Positions 17,597-26,047 of a stretch of DNA of 64,000 nucleotides are shown here, in pieces. Under the pieces are notes generated by a model that ran no database searches, had not been told where the DNA came from, and saw only the letters and a list, made by a program, of their open reading frames with translations. The position numbers and the translations under genes were made by a program. Position 1 is the stretch's first letter. The number at the start of each line of letters is the position of its first letter. This DNA comes from Streptomyces gilvus (GTDB taxonomy: Bacteria; Actinomycetota; Actinomycetes; Streptomycetales; Streptomycetaceae), in contig NZ_JAKWBE010000029.1 of NCBI RefSeq assembly GCF_022513565.1, positions 1-64,000 on the forward strand, written 5' to 3'.

Positions 17597-19537
17597 TCAC
17601 TCGCCCCCCTGCTCCCGCAACGACACCACCGGGTCCCCGCGCCGTACCGCCAGCGCCGCCGTCACCACGAGCGGCGTCACCGCCACCGCGGCCAGCAGCA
17701 CCGCCACCTCCCCGGCGGGCAGCCGGACCAGGACGCCCGGCACCGGGCGGGTCGCCTCGGTCGTCAGGACGATCAGCGGGATCACGGCGCGCGCCAGCAC
17801 CGTGCCCAGCGCGGTCCCCACCACCAGCGCCAGCGCGACCAGCACGCCCTGCTCGACGGCGATCATGCGGGCCAGCCGGCGGCGCGGGGCGCCCAGGGCG
17901 CGCAGGACCGCGAGTTCGGCGCCCCGCTCGCGCAGGGAGCCCGCCGCGCTGACCGCGAAGCCGACCGCCGCCAGGGCCGCCGCGACCCCGGCCGCCGCCG
18001 CGAACGCCGCCTCGGGGCCCGCGCCGAACGGATCGTCCCGCAGCTGCGCCGCCGTCTCGTCCCGTACGACGACCTGGGAGGGATCCAGGTCGGGCAGCGC
18101 GCGCAGGGCCGCGGCGACCCGGTCCGTGGCGCCCGGATCGGTCCGCAGCCACCATTCCGTCGGCGTCACACTCACCCCGTACCGCCTCTCCAGCACCCGG
18201 TTCACCGCCCGCAGATCCACCAGCAGCGCGCCCCCGTCCGCGTCGCCGGTCGTCGGCAACTCCCGTACGGAGCGCACGATCCGTACCGGCACGGTCTCGC
18301 CGGAGAGGGTCACGTCCACCCGTTGCCCGGTGTGCGCGCCGGACGAGGCGAGGAAGCGGTCGGTCGCGACCGCCGTGACCTCGGGCGGCGCGGCCTGCGC
18401 GACCTGCGCCCGTACCGTCAGCGAGGCGGAGGCCCAGGGTTCGTCGGCGGGCACGTACCCGGTGCCGTACGTGACCGTCAGCGGCGACGAACTCACCGTC
18501 GGGGGCTTCGGGTTGGTCCTCGGGTCGGGCGAGGACACGTCTCCGTCGCTCGACGAGGACACCTTCCAGGACGGGGGCAGCGGGATCCTCCGCGCCGACC
18601 CGTCCGCTGCCTTCGCCGTCAACTCGCCGATCGTGAGCCGGTGTTGTTCGGCCTGGCCTCGCGGTACCGACACGACCAGTTGCAGCCCTGTGAGCTTCAA
18701 CGGCCCACCGGGGAGCGGAAGTTCGAGCGTGTGCCGGTGGCCGTCGGCGGGGAGTTCGCCCGCCGGGACCGCGTACGGGGTGCCGTAGCCGTCCTCCAGG
18801 GTGGCCGTCACGTCGGCCGAGGTGCCCGTGCCGGGTGAGCCGCGCAGGGTCGCCGTCACGTCCAACCGGGTGGTGTGGGCGGGCACTTGGGCCCCCGTTG
18901 TCGCCGTCCTCGGGCCCAGGGGGGCGAGCAGTGGCCGCACCGGCTCGGGGGCCAGGTCCCGGCGCAGCAGCATCATGTCCGCCGCGTGTGCGGTGTCCAG
19001 GGCGAGCAGATCGGCCGTGCGGTCGCCGGAGAGGGGGAGTTCGGTGCGTACGGCGGGCGCGGCCTCGCGTACGCCGCGCAGGGCCGCGTATGCCTCCGTG
19101 CGGCCGGGACCGGCCTCGCCGGCGCCGAGGACCCGGACCGGCGCGCCCGCGGCGAAGTCGGCCTGGTCGCTCTGCGAGCGGGTCCAGGAGGCGCCCTGGC
19201 CGATGGCGAGCATGCCGAGCGCGACGGCGAGGACCAGCAGCAGTACCGGGCCCGCGCCGCGCATCGGGCGGCGGCTGAGCTGCCAGCCGGCCAGCGCCGC
19301 CGTCAGCCCGCGCCCGCCGGCCGCCCGGCGCTCGGCGAGCCGGGCCACGAGCGGGAGCAGACGGAGGGTCAGCACCGTTCCCGCGAGCAGCGCCAGCGCG
19401 GGCGCGGCGACGAGGAGCGGGTCGATGCCGAGGGTGCCGGAGCGGGCGGTGGTCACCGCGCCGGAGGTCTGCCGCCCCAACTGCCAGTACGCCACCCCGG
19501 CCACCGCCAGCAGCCCCAGATCCGCCCCGGCCCGCAC
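17597..19537 (-). pseudogene. FtsX-like ABC permease, C-terminal half of a stop-interrupted gene
   Basis: 646 residues from a GTG at 19537. It holds helices (ADLGLLAVAGVAYWQLGRQ, PLLVAAPALALLAGTVLTL, GPVLLLVLAVALGMLAIG), a large extracytoplasmic domain and the C-terminal FtsX core with AVLRALGAPRRRLARMIAVE. The GTG has no ribosome site and is just the first start codon after a low-complexity linker. The same frame is open upstream from here to 19954, where a single TAG (19955-19957) separates it from the N-terminal half. Together they would be one 1,239-residue permease like its neighbour. Either the gene is broken by a nonsense mutation, the base is a sequencing error, or two halves are made separately. 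I favour one of the first two. Confidence 0.75.
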
Positions 19538-19604
19538 GGAACCGGGCAGCGCCGACGCCCGCCCGGGCCGGGGGCCGGGGTGGGTGCCCGCGCGGCTTGG
19601 GCTG

Positions 19605-19915
19605 GTGTGCGTCTTGCCCGACGGGAGGTCGCTGCTCGGGTGCGTGTGCGTCTTGCCCGACGGGAGGTCGGTGCTCGGGTGCGTGTGCGTCTTGCCCGAT
19701 TGGACGTCTGTGCTCGGGTCCGTGTGCGCCGGGCCAGGTGGGAGACCCGCACTCGGGCCAGTGCGCCCCTGTTCTGGCTGGAGAGCTGCACTCGGCCGGA
19801 GACCCGCACTCGCGTCCGTGCGCCGCCATCCCGGGCGGAGACCCGCACTCGCGTCCGTGCGCCGCCATCCCGGCCGGAGACCTGAACTCGCGGCCGTGCG
19901 CCGCCATCCCGGGCG
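19605..19915 (-). repeat. two families of 39-bp repeats in the permease linker
   Basis: Two adjacent sets of three 39-bp units, both multiples of three. One set (about 19605-19721) is marked by gtgtgcgtcttgcccga at 19605, 19644 and 19683 and encodes KTHTHPSTDLPSG-like units. The other (about 19800-19915) is marked by gtgcgccgccatccc at 19818, 19857 and 19896 and encodes WRRTDASAGLRPG-like units. They lie on the coding strand of the split permease just downstream of its TAG. All three frames through the block are open, so it is a slippage-prone linker. Confidence 0.9.
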
Positions 19916-19954
19916 GTGACCCGCAATTGGGTCCGTATCCCGCCGTCCCAGCCC

Positions 19955-21316
19955 CTAACCCGCGCTCGCACCCGTGCGTCCCCGACCCCGCCGCGCATTC
20001 GTGCCCACGCCCGTGCGCCCCCGAGCCGGCAGGGCCCGTGCCGGGGATCCCTCGGCCCTCAGTGCGGGTAACGTCACCGCGAACGCGCAGCCCAGGGCCA
20101 CGCCTGCCGCCACCAGCCACACCCCGAGCCGGGCCCCGGCCGGGACCTGCAGATGCAGTCCTATCCGGGCCAGTGATTCCTGCCTCGCCAGCAACCGGGT
20201 CAGCGGGGCCGCCAGCAGTGGGGCGCACACCACCGCCGGCAGGGCCAGCAGCAGGGCCTCCAGGGCGGCGAGGGACGCGATCCGGGTGCGGGAGGCGCCG
20301 CGGGCTCGCAACAGCCGTGTCTCCGCGGCGCGTTCGACGCTCAGCAGCCGGGCCACCAGGAGCAGCGCGCAGCCCGCGAGCAGGCCGAGTTGCAGGGCGA
20401 TGATCAGCAGGGTCGAACGGGAGACCAGAAGGGAGCGCTGGACCCGGTCGAGGACATCGGGCAGCCCGGTCGACGCCTCCGTGGTCCCGCCGAGCGCGGA
20501 CTGCCCGCGCAGGGCCGCGCCGCCGGAACGGGCCGCCCCGCGCAGCTCATCGATCCGCGCGGTCGTCAGCCGTGAGAAGTCGGCCGACGCCAGCCAGCCC
20601 GACTGACCGGAGCTCACCCGGCCACCGGCCAGCACCTCGGGGGCGGCGAGCAGGGGGCCGTACGTCGTGAAGTCGACCGTCTTGACGCCCCGGCCGCCGA
20701 GGTCGTCCAGCTGCCAGTACGGCGCGTCCGCCACCCGGGGCCGGTACACGCCGGTCAGGGTGACCCGCACCTTCGGGCCGCCGAGCCGGTCGGCCAGGGT
20801 GAGGCGGGCGCCCGGTCGCAAACCGAGGCGCCGGGCCGCGGTCTCCGGAAGGGCCGCCTCGACGCCCCGCGCGGCATCGCGGGGCGCCCGGCCCTCGACG
20901 ATCCGGATCTGCGTCGCGTCCATGGCCGCCACGTACGTCAGCGCCGGGTCCCCGGACCGTTCGGACGGCGGCTGGAGCGAGCGGGGGAGCGCGTAGGGGC
21001 CCGACCGCACCAGCGTCCGCACGGTCACCGGCAGGCCGGCGAAGACCCGCCGCGCCGCCTGCCGTACGGCGGTGTCGGCGGCCTCACGGCGGTCGGCGGG
21101 CACGTCGGCCTTGACGACGAGGGCGCTGTCCGCCGCGTTCCGGGGGCTCCGCAGCGAGTGGCGCAGGGCCGAGTCGCCGATCGCGCCCGCGTAGGCGGTG
21201 AGGGTGGCCAGGACGGCCGTGGTCAGCAGGACGGTCAGGAGCGCGGCGGCGAGCAGCAGACGGTGGGCGCGCGCACGCAGCAGGACGAGACGCGTCACCG
21301 CCCTCAACGCCGTCAC
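19955..21316 (-). CDS. FtsX-like ABC permease, N-terminal half of a stop-interrupted gene
   Basis: 453 residues from a GTG at 21316. TM1 (HRLLLAAALLTVLLTTAVLA) is followed by an extracytoplasmic MacB-like domain of about 230 residues. A complete first FtsX core follows: LLIIALQLGLLAGCALLLVA, the signature LLRARGASRTRIASLAALEA, then ARLGVWLVAAGVALGCAFAV. The frame ends in a TAG at 19955-19957 within a Gly/Arg-rich linker, and the same frame resumes to complete the second half. A free N-half would still be a membrane protein with one core, but it lacks its partner half. It heads the operon: permease 1, permease 2, ATPase. Confidence 0.8.
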   Translation of the reverse strand: MTALRAVTRLVLLRARAHRLLLAAALLTVLLTTAVLATLTAYAGAIGDSALRHSLRSPRNAADSALVVKADVPADRREAADTAVRQAARRVFAGLPVTVRTLVRSGPYALPRSLQPPSERSGDPALTYVAAMDATQIRIVEGRAPRDAARGVEAALPETAARRLGLRPGARLTLADRLGGPKVRVTLTGVYRPRVADAPYWQLDDLGGRGVKTVDFTTYGPLLAAPEVLAGGRVSSGQSGWLASADFSRLTTARIDELRGAARSGGAALRGQSALGGTTEASTGLPDVLDRVQRSLLVSRSTLLIIALQLGLLAGCALLLVARLLSVERAAETRLLRARGASRTRIASLAALEALLLALPAVVCAPLLAAPLTRLLARQESLARIGLHLQVPAGARLGVWLVAAGVALGCAFAVTLPALRAEGSPARALPARGRTGVGTNARRGRGRTGASAG

Positions 21317-21442
21317 CCCGACCCCCCGTGGCCGTCCAGAAGATGTCCAGACCTCCGGCCGATGCTGTCAGAAGGGCGGGGGGCGGGGTAAGCGCTTGTA
21401 GATCGAACTTCACCGGATCGTGACCGGTTCAGTCAGGGACGC

Positions 21443-21470
21443 TGATCACCCTCGGTCCGAGGGTTGATCA
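21443..21470. promoter_or_regulatory. 28-bp dyad between globin and ABC operon
   Basis: TGATCA boxes at 21443-21448 and 21465-21470 flank a tight hairpin CCCTCGG-T-CCGAGGG. The dyad is about 125 bp upstream of the permease start and 4 bp beyond the globin stop. It may be a terminator for the globin gene or an operator for the ABC operon. There is no U-tract. Confidence 0.4.
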
Positions 21471-21473
21471 TCC

Positions 21474-21887
21474 TCAGTCAGGGGCGTTGATCATCGAGGC
21501 GGCCGCGTAGGTCAGATACCGCCACAGCTCCTGCTCGTGCTCCTCGGACAGACCGAGTTCGTCCACCGCGTCGCGCATGTGCCGCAGCCACGCGTCGTGG
21601 GCCTCGCGGTTCACGACGAAGGGGGCGTGGCGCATCCGCAGCCGGGGGTGGCCGCGGTTGTCGCTGTACGTCGTCGGGCCGCCCCAGTACTGGATCAGGA
21701 ACAGCGTGAGCCGCTCCTCGGCCGGGCCCAGGTCCTCCTCGGGGTACATGGGCCGCAGGGCGGGATCCTCGGCCACCCCCTCGTAGAAACGGTGCACGAG
21801 GCGGCGGAAGGTCTCCTCCCCGCCGACCTGCTCGTAGAAGGTCTGCGTCTGAAGCGTGCCGCGCCGGATCTCTTTCACGCCCTCCAT
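21474..21887 (-). CDS. glbO: truncated haemoglobin (group II, GlbO-like)
   Basis: A 137-residue 2-on-2 globin, the usual group II length. It has the start of helix B/C with FYEQVGGEETFRRLVHRFYE and the Phe-Tyr B9/B10 positions. The CD/E region PEEDLGPAEERLTLFLIQYW carries a helix-E Trp environment. The proximal His is in the F helix (LRMRHAPFVVNREAHDAWLR, with H at RMRHAPF), and the G/H helices end WRYLTYAAASMI. It should bind haem and O2 or NO in the cytoplasm. The ATG at 21887 gives the family length. A GTG three codons later is too close to the purine run to be preferred. No partner gene is adjacent; the next gene is divergent. Confidence 0.92.
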   Translation of the reverse strand: MEGVKEIRRGTLQTQTFYEQVGGEETFRRLVHRFYEGVAEDPALRPMYPEEDLGPAEERLTLFLIQYWGGPTTYSDNRGHPRLRMRHAPFVVNREAHDAWLRHMRDAVDELGLSEEHEQELWRYLTYAAASMINAPD

Positions 21888-22025
21888 GCTCTCAGACGCC
21901 GGGGACCAGGACCTGAGCCTTAGGACCGGCGGACCGGCAGACGGGAGGACCGGCAGACGGGAGGACCGGCGGACCGGCCGGCCCCGGTGCTCGCCTCGCG
22001 CCGCGTCCCGCAGCACAGTGGACGT

Positions 22026-23015
22026 ATGGGCGCGCACGCTCTCGACAAGGACCTGGACGACCTCGCCCTCTCCGCGCGGACCGCGCTGGTGCGGGAGATC
22101 GAGGCGAGCGGGGCCTGGGCCGGTGATCCGGTGTGGCGGGAGGCGTTCGAGGCGGTGCCCCGGCACCTGTTCGTGCCGTACTACTACGTCGGCGTCCGCG
22201 GCGGATACGAGCGGCGCTGGGGAGAGAGCCCCGATGCGCCGGCCCGGGAGAAGTGGGTGCGCGGGGCGTACGCGGACACCCCGCTGGCCACCCGGCTGCG
22301 CGACGGCGAGCTGATCTCCTCCAGCAGCCAGCCCTCGCTCATGGCACGGATGCTCGCCGAGCTCCGGGTCGAGGACGGCGACCGGGTCCTGGAGGTCGGC
22401 ACCGGCACCGGCTACAACGCGGCCCTGCTCGCCCACCGGCTCGGCGACGACGACCTGGTCACGACCGTCGACCTGTACCCGGACATCACGGACGCGGCCC
22501 GGCGGCACCTGGACGCCGCCGGGTACCACCCGCTCGTCGTGACCGGTGACGGGGCGCGCGGGGTGCCCGAGCGGGCCCCCTTCGACCGGATCATCGCCAC
22601 CTGCACGCTGACCTCGGTCCCCTCCGTCTGGGTCGCCCAGTGCGCCCCCGGCGCCCGGATCCTGACCCCGCTCGCCACGGGACTGCTCGCGCTGACCGTC
22701 CGGGACGCCGGACGCGCCGAGGGCCGTTTCCTGGACACGGCCGCCTACTTCGTGCCGTTGCGCGGCGACGGCCGCCCCGAGCCGGAGCCGGCCCCGCTGG
22801 ACGGGATCCCGCGCCGGGCCAGGAACCACGACCTCTTCCGCTTCCTGCTCGCCCTGACCGACGGCGGCCTCGACCCGCAGGAGGCGTACGCCCTCTGGGA
22901 ACGGGAGGGCCGGCCCACCCGGGACCGCTACGGCGTGACGGTTCACGACGACGCGGAGTGGGCCTGGCTGGACGACCCGGAGGGGCCGTACGTCTGGCCC
23001 CTACCCGGCCGGTGA
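22026..23015 (+). CDS. protein-L-isoaspartate O-methyltransferase-like enzyme
   Basis: A 329-residue methyltransferase related to PIMT. The substrate-side motif around SSSSQPSLMARMLAEL matches the PIMT signature containing SxPxxxAxM. SAM motif I is VLEVGTGTGYNAALLAHRLG, with post-I VTTVDLYPDI, motif II FDRIIATCTLTSVP and motif III PGARILTPLATG. The extra 90-residue C-terminal part (DLFRFLLALTDGGLDPQEAY) is found in the actinobacterial stand-alone branch, some of whose members modify peptides. Repair of isoaspartate in damaged protein is the default guess; no precursor-peptide gene lies nearby. The ATG at 22026 is preferred over an upstream GTG-like extension. It is convergent with the FHA gene. 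Confidence 0.85.
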   Translation: MGAHALDKDLDDLALSARTALVREIEASGAWAGDPVWREAFEAVPRHLFVPYYYVGVRGGYERRWGESPDAPAREKWVRGAYADTPLATRLRDGELISSSSQPSLMARMLAELRVEDGDRVLEVGTGTGYNAALLAHRLGDDDLVTTVDLYPDITDAARRHLDAAGYHPLVVTGDGARGVPERAPFDRIIATCTLTSVPSVWVAQCAPGARILTPLATGLLALTVRDAGRAEGRFLDTAAYFVPLRGDGRPEPEPAPLDGIPRRARNHDLFRFLLALTDGGLDPQEAYALWEREGRPTRDRYGVTVHDDAEWAWLDDPEGPYVWPLPGR

Positions 23016-23029
23016 CCAGTGCCGGGGCA

Positions 23030-24535
23030 CTAGCTCCTGCGGATCGTGATCGTCGTCCAGGCGCCGACGTGGACGCGGTCGCCGTCCACCAGGGGGACCG
23101 GTACGAAGGGCTGGATCGGCTCCTCGGAGCCGTTGACCGTCGTGCCGTTCGTGGAGTTCTGGTCGACGACCGCCCAGCTGCCGTCCGGCTGCTGGACCAG
23201 CACCGCGTGCTGGTGCGAGACGCCCGGGTCCTCCGGCGGCACCGACAGGTCGATGTCCGGGGTGTCGCCGGTGGAGTGCCGGCGGCGGCCGATGGTGATC
23301 TGGTTGCCGGACAGCGCGCGCTGCTGCTCGGGCGAGTACGCGGGCAGGTTCAGGCCCGCGGCCTCCGGCCCCGAGCGCTGCATCATCGCCATGAAGTACT
23401 CGCGGTCGGGACCGATGGTCGCCGTCCAGGTCGCCGGGCCCGCCTGCGGACGCCCGTAGCCGGGGCCGGGCGGGGCCTGGGTGGCGCCGGGCTGCGGGTA
23501 GCCGTAGCCGCCGCCCGCGCCGCCGGGACGGCCGGGGGCGCCCGGTCCGCCGGGTCCGGAGGACGGCGGGGAGATCACCCAGTCGTCCTCACCGCCGCCG
23601 AAGGACGGCCCGCCCTGCTGCGGCCGCCGCGTCTCCTGCGGGAACGCGGGCGGCGCCGCCGGGCCGGCCTGGAACGCCTGCGGACCGCCACCGGGGCCAC
23701 CGGGAGCGGAGGTCGGCGTCGGGCCGGGCGGCGGCGGGACCGGACGGGACGGATCGGGACCGAAGTTGGAGGGGCCACCGGGGCCACCGGGGCCGGCAGG
23801 GCCGCCCGGTCCACCGGGACGCGGGTCGTTGCCGAAACCGGACGGGCCGCCGGGACGCGGGTCGTTCCCGAAGGGGAACGGTCCGCCGCCGGGGCCGCCG
23901 GGGCCGCCGGGGCCGCCGGGCCGCGGGTCGTTGCCGAAACCGGACGGGCCTCCGGGACGCGGGTCGTTGCCGAAGGGCGGCTGACCGCCACCCGGGCCGC
24001 CGGGCCGGGGGTCGTTGCCGAAGGCCGACGGGGCGCCGGGGCCACCCGGGCGTGGGTCGTTGCCGAACGGGGTCGGGCCCGAGGGCTCGCTGCCGAAGGG
24101 CGGGATCGGTTCGGCGGGGCGGTTCATCTGCGACGGGCGGGAGCTCTGGTACTCGTAGGAGTCACCGCCGCCGTACGACGGGCCGGGCGGCTGCTGCTGG
24201 TAGCGCACGTTCGGGCCGGGGGCAGGCGGGCGCGGGGCGGCCGGGGTGTACGAGGTGGCCGTGTTCGTGAGGAAGTTCCACCGGCACTCCTCGCAGAAGG
24301 GCGCGCCGCCCTCGCGGGGCGTACGGCACTGCGGGCACAGCTCCGGCTCCGGGTCGGGGACCGCGGACAGGTGCGGACGCCCGCCGGGCTGGGTGCCCTG
24401 CGGGGGCGGGAAGCCGTAGCCACCGCCCGGGGGCGGCGGAGGCGGGGGCGGAGGCACGGCACCGGCCATGCGGTGACCGCAGACCTCGCACCAGTCGTCG
24501 GAACCCGACTGGTGTCCGTTCGGGCAGGTCGGCAT
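23030..24535 (-). CDS. zinc-ribbon/FHA-domain protein with Gly-Pro repeat linker
   Basis: A 501-residue phosphothreonine reader. It begins with a zinc knuckle (C4, C16, C19 in CPNGHQSGSDDWCEVCG) and a Pro run. A second knuckle, CPQCRTPREGGAPFCEEC, lies around 67-85. About 250 residues of disordered linker follow with repeated PFGNDPRPGGPG units. The FHA domain occupies the last 90 residues: TIGRRRHS for the GR strand, DPGVSHQHAVL for the SxxH core, and DQNSTNGTTVNG for the NG turn. All phosphopeptide-binding residues look present. It is the last gene of the signalling operon headed by the GlnX-like sensor. A likely job is to bind targets phosphorylated by the upstream PknG-type kinase, or the kinase itself. 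Confidence 0.92.
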   Translation of the reverse strand: MPTCPNGHQSGSDDWCEVCGHRMAGAVPPPPPPPPPGGGYGFPPPQGTQPGGRPHLSAVPDPEPELCPQCRTPREGGAPFCEECRWNFLTNTATSYTPAAPRPPAPGPNVRYQQQPPGPSYGGGDSYEYQSSRPSQMNRPAEPIPPFGSEPSGPTPFGNDPRPGGPGAPSAFGNDPRPGGPGGGQPPFGNDPRPGGPSGFGNDPRPGGPGGPGGPGGGPFPFGNDPRPGGPSGFGNDPRPGGPGGPAGPGGPGGPSNFGPDPSRPVPPPPGPTPTSAPGGPGGGPQAFQAGPAAPPAFPQETRRPQQGGPSFGGGEDDWVISPPSSGPGGPGAPGRPGGAGGGYGYPQPGATQAPPGPGYGRPQAGPATWTATIGPDREYFMAMMQRSGPEAAGLNLPAYSPEQQRALSGNQITIGRRRHSTGDTPDIDLSVPPEDPGVSHQHAVLVQQPDGSWAVVDQNSTNGTTVNGSEEPIQPFVPVPLVDGDRVHVGAWTTITIRRS

Positions 24536-24602
24536 GTCGGCGCTTCCCCCTCTCCTTCAGGGTCCTACGGTCGTAGGAGGGTCGTACTCGGCGGGTGATA
24601 CG

Positions 24603-25949
24603 TCACTTCTTTACACGAACAGTCTTTGTGGACCGGGTTTCGAGAGTCATCTCGTCGGCCTCCTCGACCTTCGCCTTCAGTCGCACAGTACCCGTCGCGG
24701 CGTCGACGACGTCCACCACCTTCGCAAGCAGTTTCGCAGTATCCGCGTTTCCGGAGGCACTCGCGAGCTGCACGGCCCGGCCCAGTTTGGCCGTGGCTCC
24801 ATCGAAATCGCCCGCTTTGCGGAGGTCCAGCCCCTGTTGGATGGCCTGGGCCAGTTCGGCCTGCCCGGTGTAGTGGGCGACCTGCGGGTTGATCGACGTC
24901 GAGGCCGCCATGTCGTCGGTCCACACGGCCCGTACCAGCCCCTGGGCGCCCAGGTTCTCGGCGCTCCCGTCGGGCTGCGGGATGACGAGGGAGACCCGGG
25001 CGGCGAGCATCTCCTGGCCGATGCCGGCGGCCGGGACCTCCACGCAGACGTGGTAGTCGCGGGACTCGTCGCCCCAGGAGCCGGTGGGGTAGTCGCCCGC
25101 GCGCGGGCCGGCCTCGGTGCGGCGGTCGGTCAACTCCTCGACCGTGGGCGCCACTTGCTTGACGAACTTGATGGTGGTGCCCACCGGCGTCCACACCCTG
25201 AGGGCGACGTCGGAGACCTCCTTGCCCATCGCCTTCTCCATCATCTGCGTGAAGTCGGCGGCGAGAGCGGCCGGGTCGGCGACGATGTCGGCGGTGCCGA
25301 GCAGGGCGGAGGCGATCCCTGTGACTTCTTTCACTTCCCAGTCGGTGCCCACGCCCCGGGCGTCACAGGTGAACCGTCCGGCGCAGGAGTCCAGGGCCGC
25401 CTTGAGATCGGTCGGCGACTCGTGCTCGTTGCGGCCGTCGGTGAGCAGGATGCCGTGCCGGATGGCGACGTCGGCGGTGGACAGCAGCCGGTCGGCCAGC
25501 CGCAGCCAGGTGCCGATGGCCGTGCCGCCGCCCGCGGTCAGCTTGCGCAGCGCCTCCTTTGCCTGGCCGCGGGTGGTGGCGTCGGCGACCGCGAGCCGGC
25601 CGCCCCCCGGATAGACCTCCTTGGCCACGTGCGTGCCGCCGATGACCGCGAAGTGCACCCCGTCGCGCAGGGTGTCGATGGCCGCGGCCGTCGCGTCGCG
25701 GGCGTTGCGCATCTTGGTCGGCGGGTAGTCCATCGAGCCGGAGCAGTCGACCATGACCGCCACCGCCGCGGACGGACCCCGGCCGCGCGAGTAGAGATGG
25801 GGTGCCGTGACCGCGCCGCCGGTCGTGCCGCCGCCGGTCGCGGTCACCGTCACGATCGCGTTGACCTCCCGGCCGCCCTCGGGCAGGTACTCGTTCTGGT
25901 ACACGTCCATCGAGAACGTCGGCACGTTGGACTTCGAGAAATTGGCCAT
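24603..25949 (-). CDS. VWA-domain (MIDAS) protein
   Basis: A 448-residue protein with a von Willebrand A domain. The MIDAS motif is D68-x-S70-x-S72 in AVMVDCSGSM. The later Thr lies in the TAGGGTAIGTWL region, and the DGRNEHES segment supplies the third metal ligand. An Ig-like N-terminus precedes the domain (FSMDVYQNEYLPEGGREVNA). A C-terminal beta/helical part (YTGQAELAQAIQQGLDLRKA) resembles the TPR-like tails of bacterial VWA scaffold proteins. There is no signal peptide, so it acts in the cytoplasm. ATG at 25949. It follows the phosphatase by 98 bp and precedes the FHA gene by 67 bp. VWA proteins often serve as metal-dependent assembly partners; the operon suggests a scaffold for kinase, phosphatase and FHA. 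Confidence 0.92.
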   Translation of the reverse strand: MANFSKSNVPTFSMDVYQNEYLPEGGREVNAIVTVTATGGGTTGGAVTAPHLYSRGRGPSAAVAVMVDCSGSMDYPPTKMRNARDATAAAIDTLRDGVHFAVIGGTHVAKEVYPGGGRLAVADATTRGQAKEALRKLTAGGGTAIGTWLRLADRLLSTADVAIRHGILLTDGRNEHESPTDLKAALDSCAGRFTCDARGVGTDWEVKEVTGIASALLGTADIVADPAALAADFTQMMEKAMGKEVSDVALRVWTPVGTTIKFVKQVAPTVEELTDRRTEAGPRAGDYPTGSWGDESRDYHVCVEVPAAGIGQEMLAARVSLVIPQPDGSAENLGAQGLVRAVWTDDMAASTSINPQVAHYTGQAELAQAIQQGLDLRKAGDFDGATAKLGRAVQLASASGNADTAKLLAKVVDVVDAATGTVRLKAKVEEADEMTLETRSTKTVRVKK

Positions 25950-26047
25950 GCGTACTCAAATCCCCCTCGAGAACCCCGCGTCCGCGAGGCGACGACTGTA
26001 TGCGGACCGGTCCCCTCCGGTCCGCCGAGACCTCCCCGTGAACGGCC

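Noticed and set aside
14815..17952. A very long rightward open frame (over 1,000 codons) opposite the permeases
   Set aside because: Its translation is Arg/Gly/Gln-rich low complexity with no domain. It is the GC-bias shadow of the leftward FtsX permease, which has clear helices and signatures.
19605..19915. Regularly spaced 39-bp repeats as a possible CRISPR array
   Set aside because: Units are contiguous with no unique spacers, there are two unrelated unit types, and they lie in an open coding frame.
17592..20228. An 878-codon leftward frame spanning the permease linker in another phase
   Set aside because: It is open only because of the repeat block and high GC. Outside the repeats it is arginine-rich shadow, whereas the permease frame has membrane helices on both sides.
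22022..23015. A ribosomal-peptide (lanthipeptide or FxLD) cluster around the PIMT-like methyltransferase
   Set aside because: No precursor peptide, dehydratase or cyclase gene lies nearby; the neighbours are a globin and an FHA gene.
23766..24110. Repeats in the FHA gene as a CRISPR or VNTR locus
   Set aside because: They encode a regular Gly/Pro-rich peptide in frame and vary at synonymous sites. It is a protein linker.
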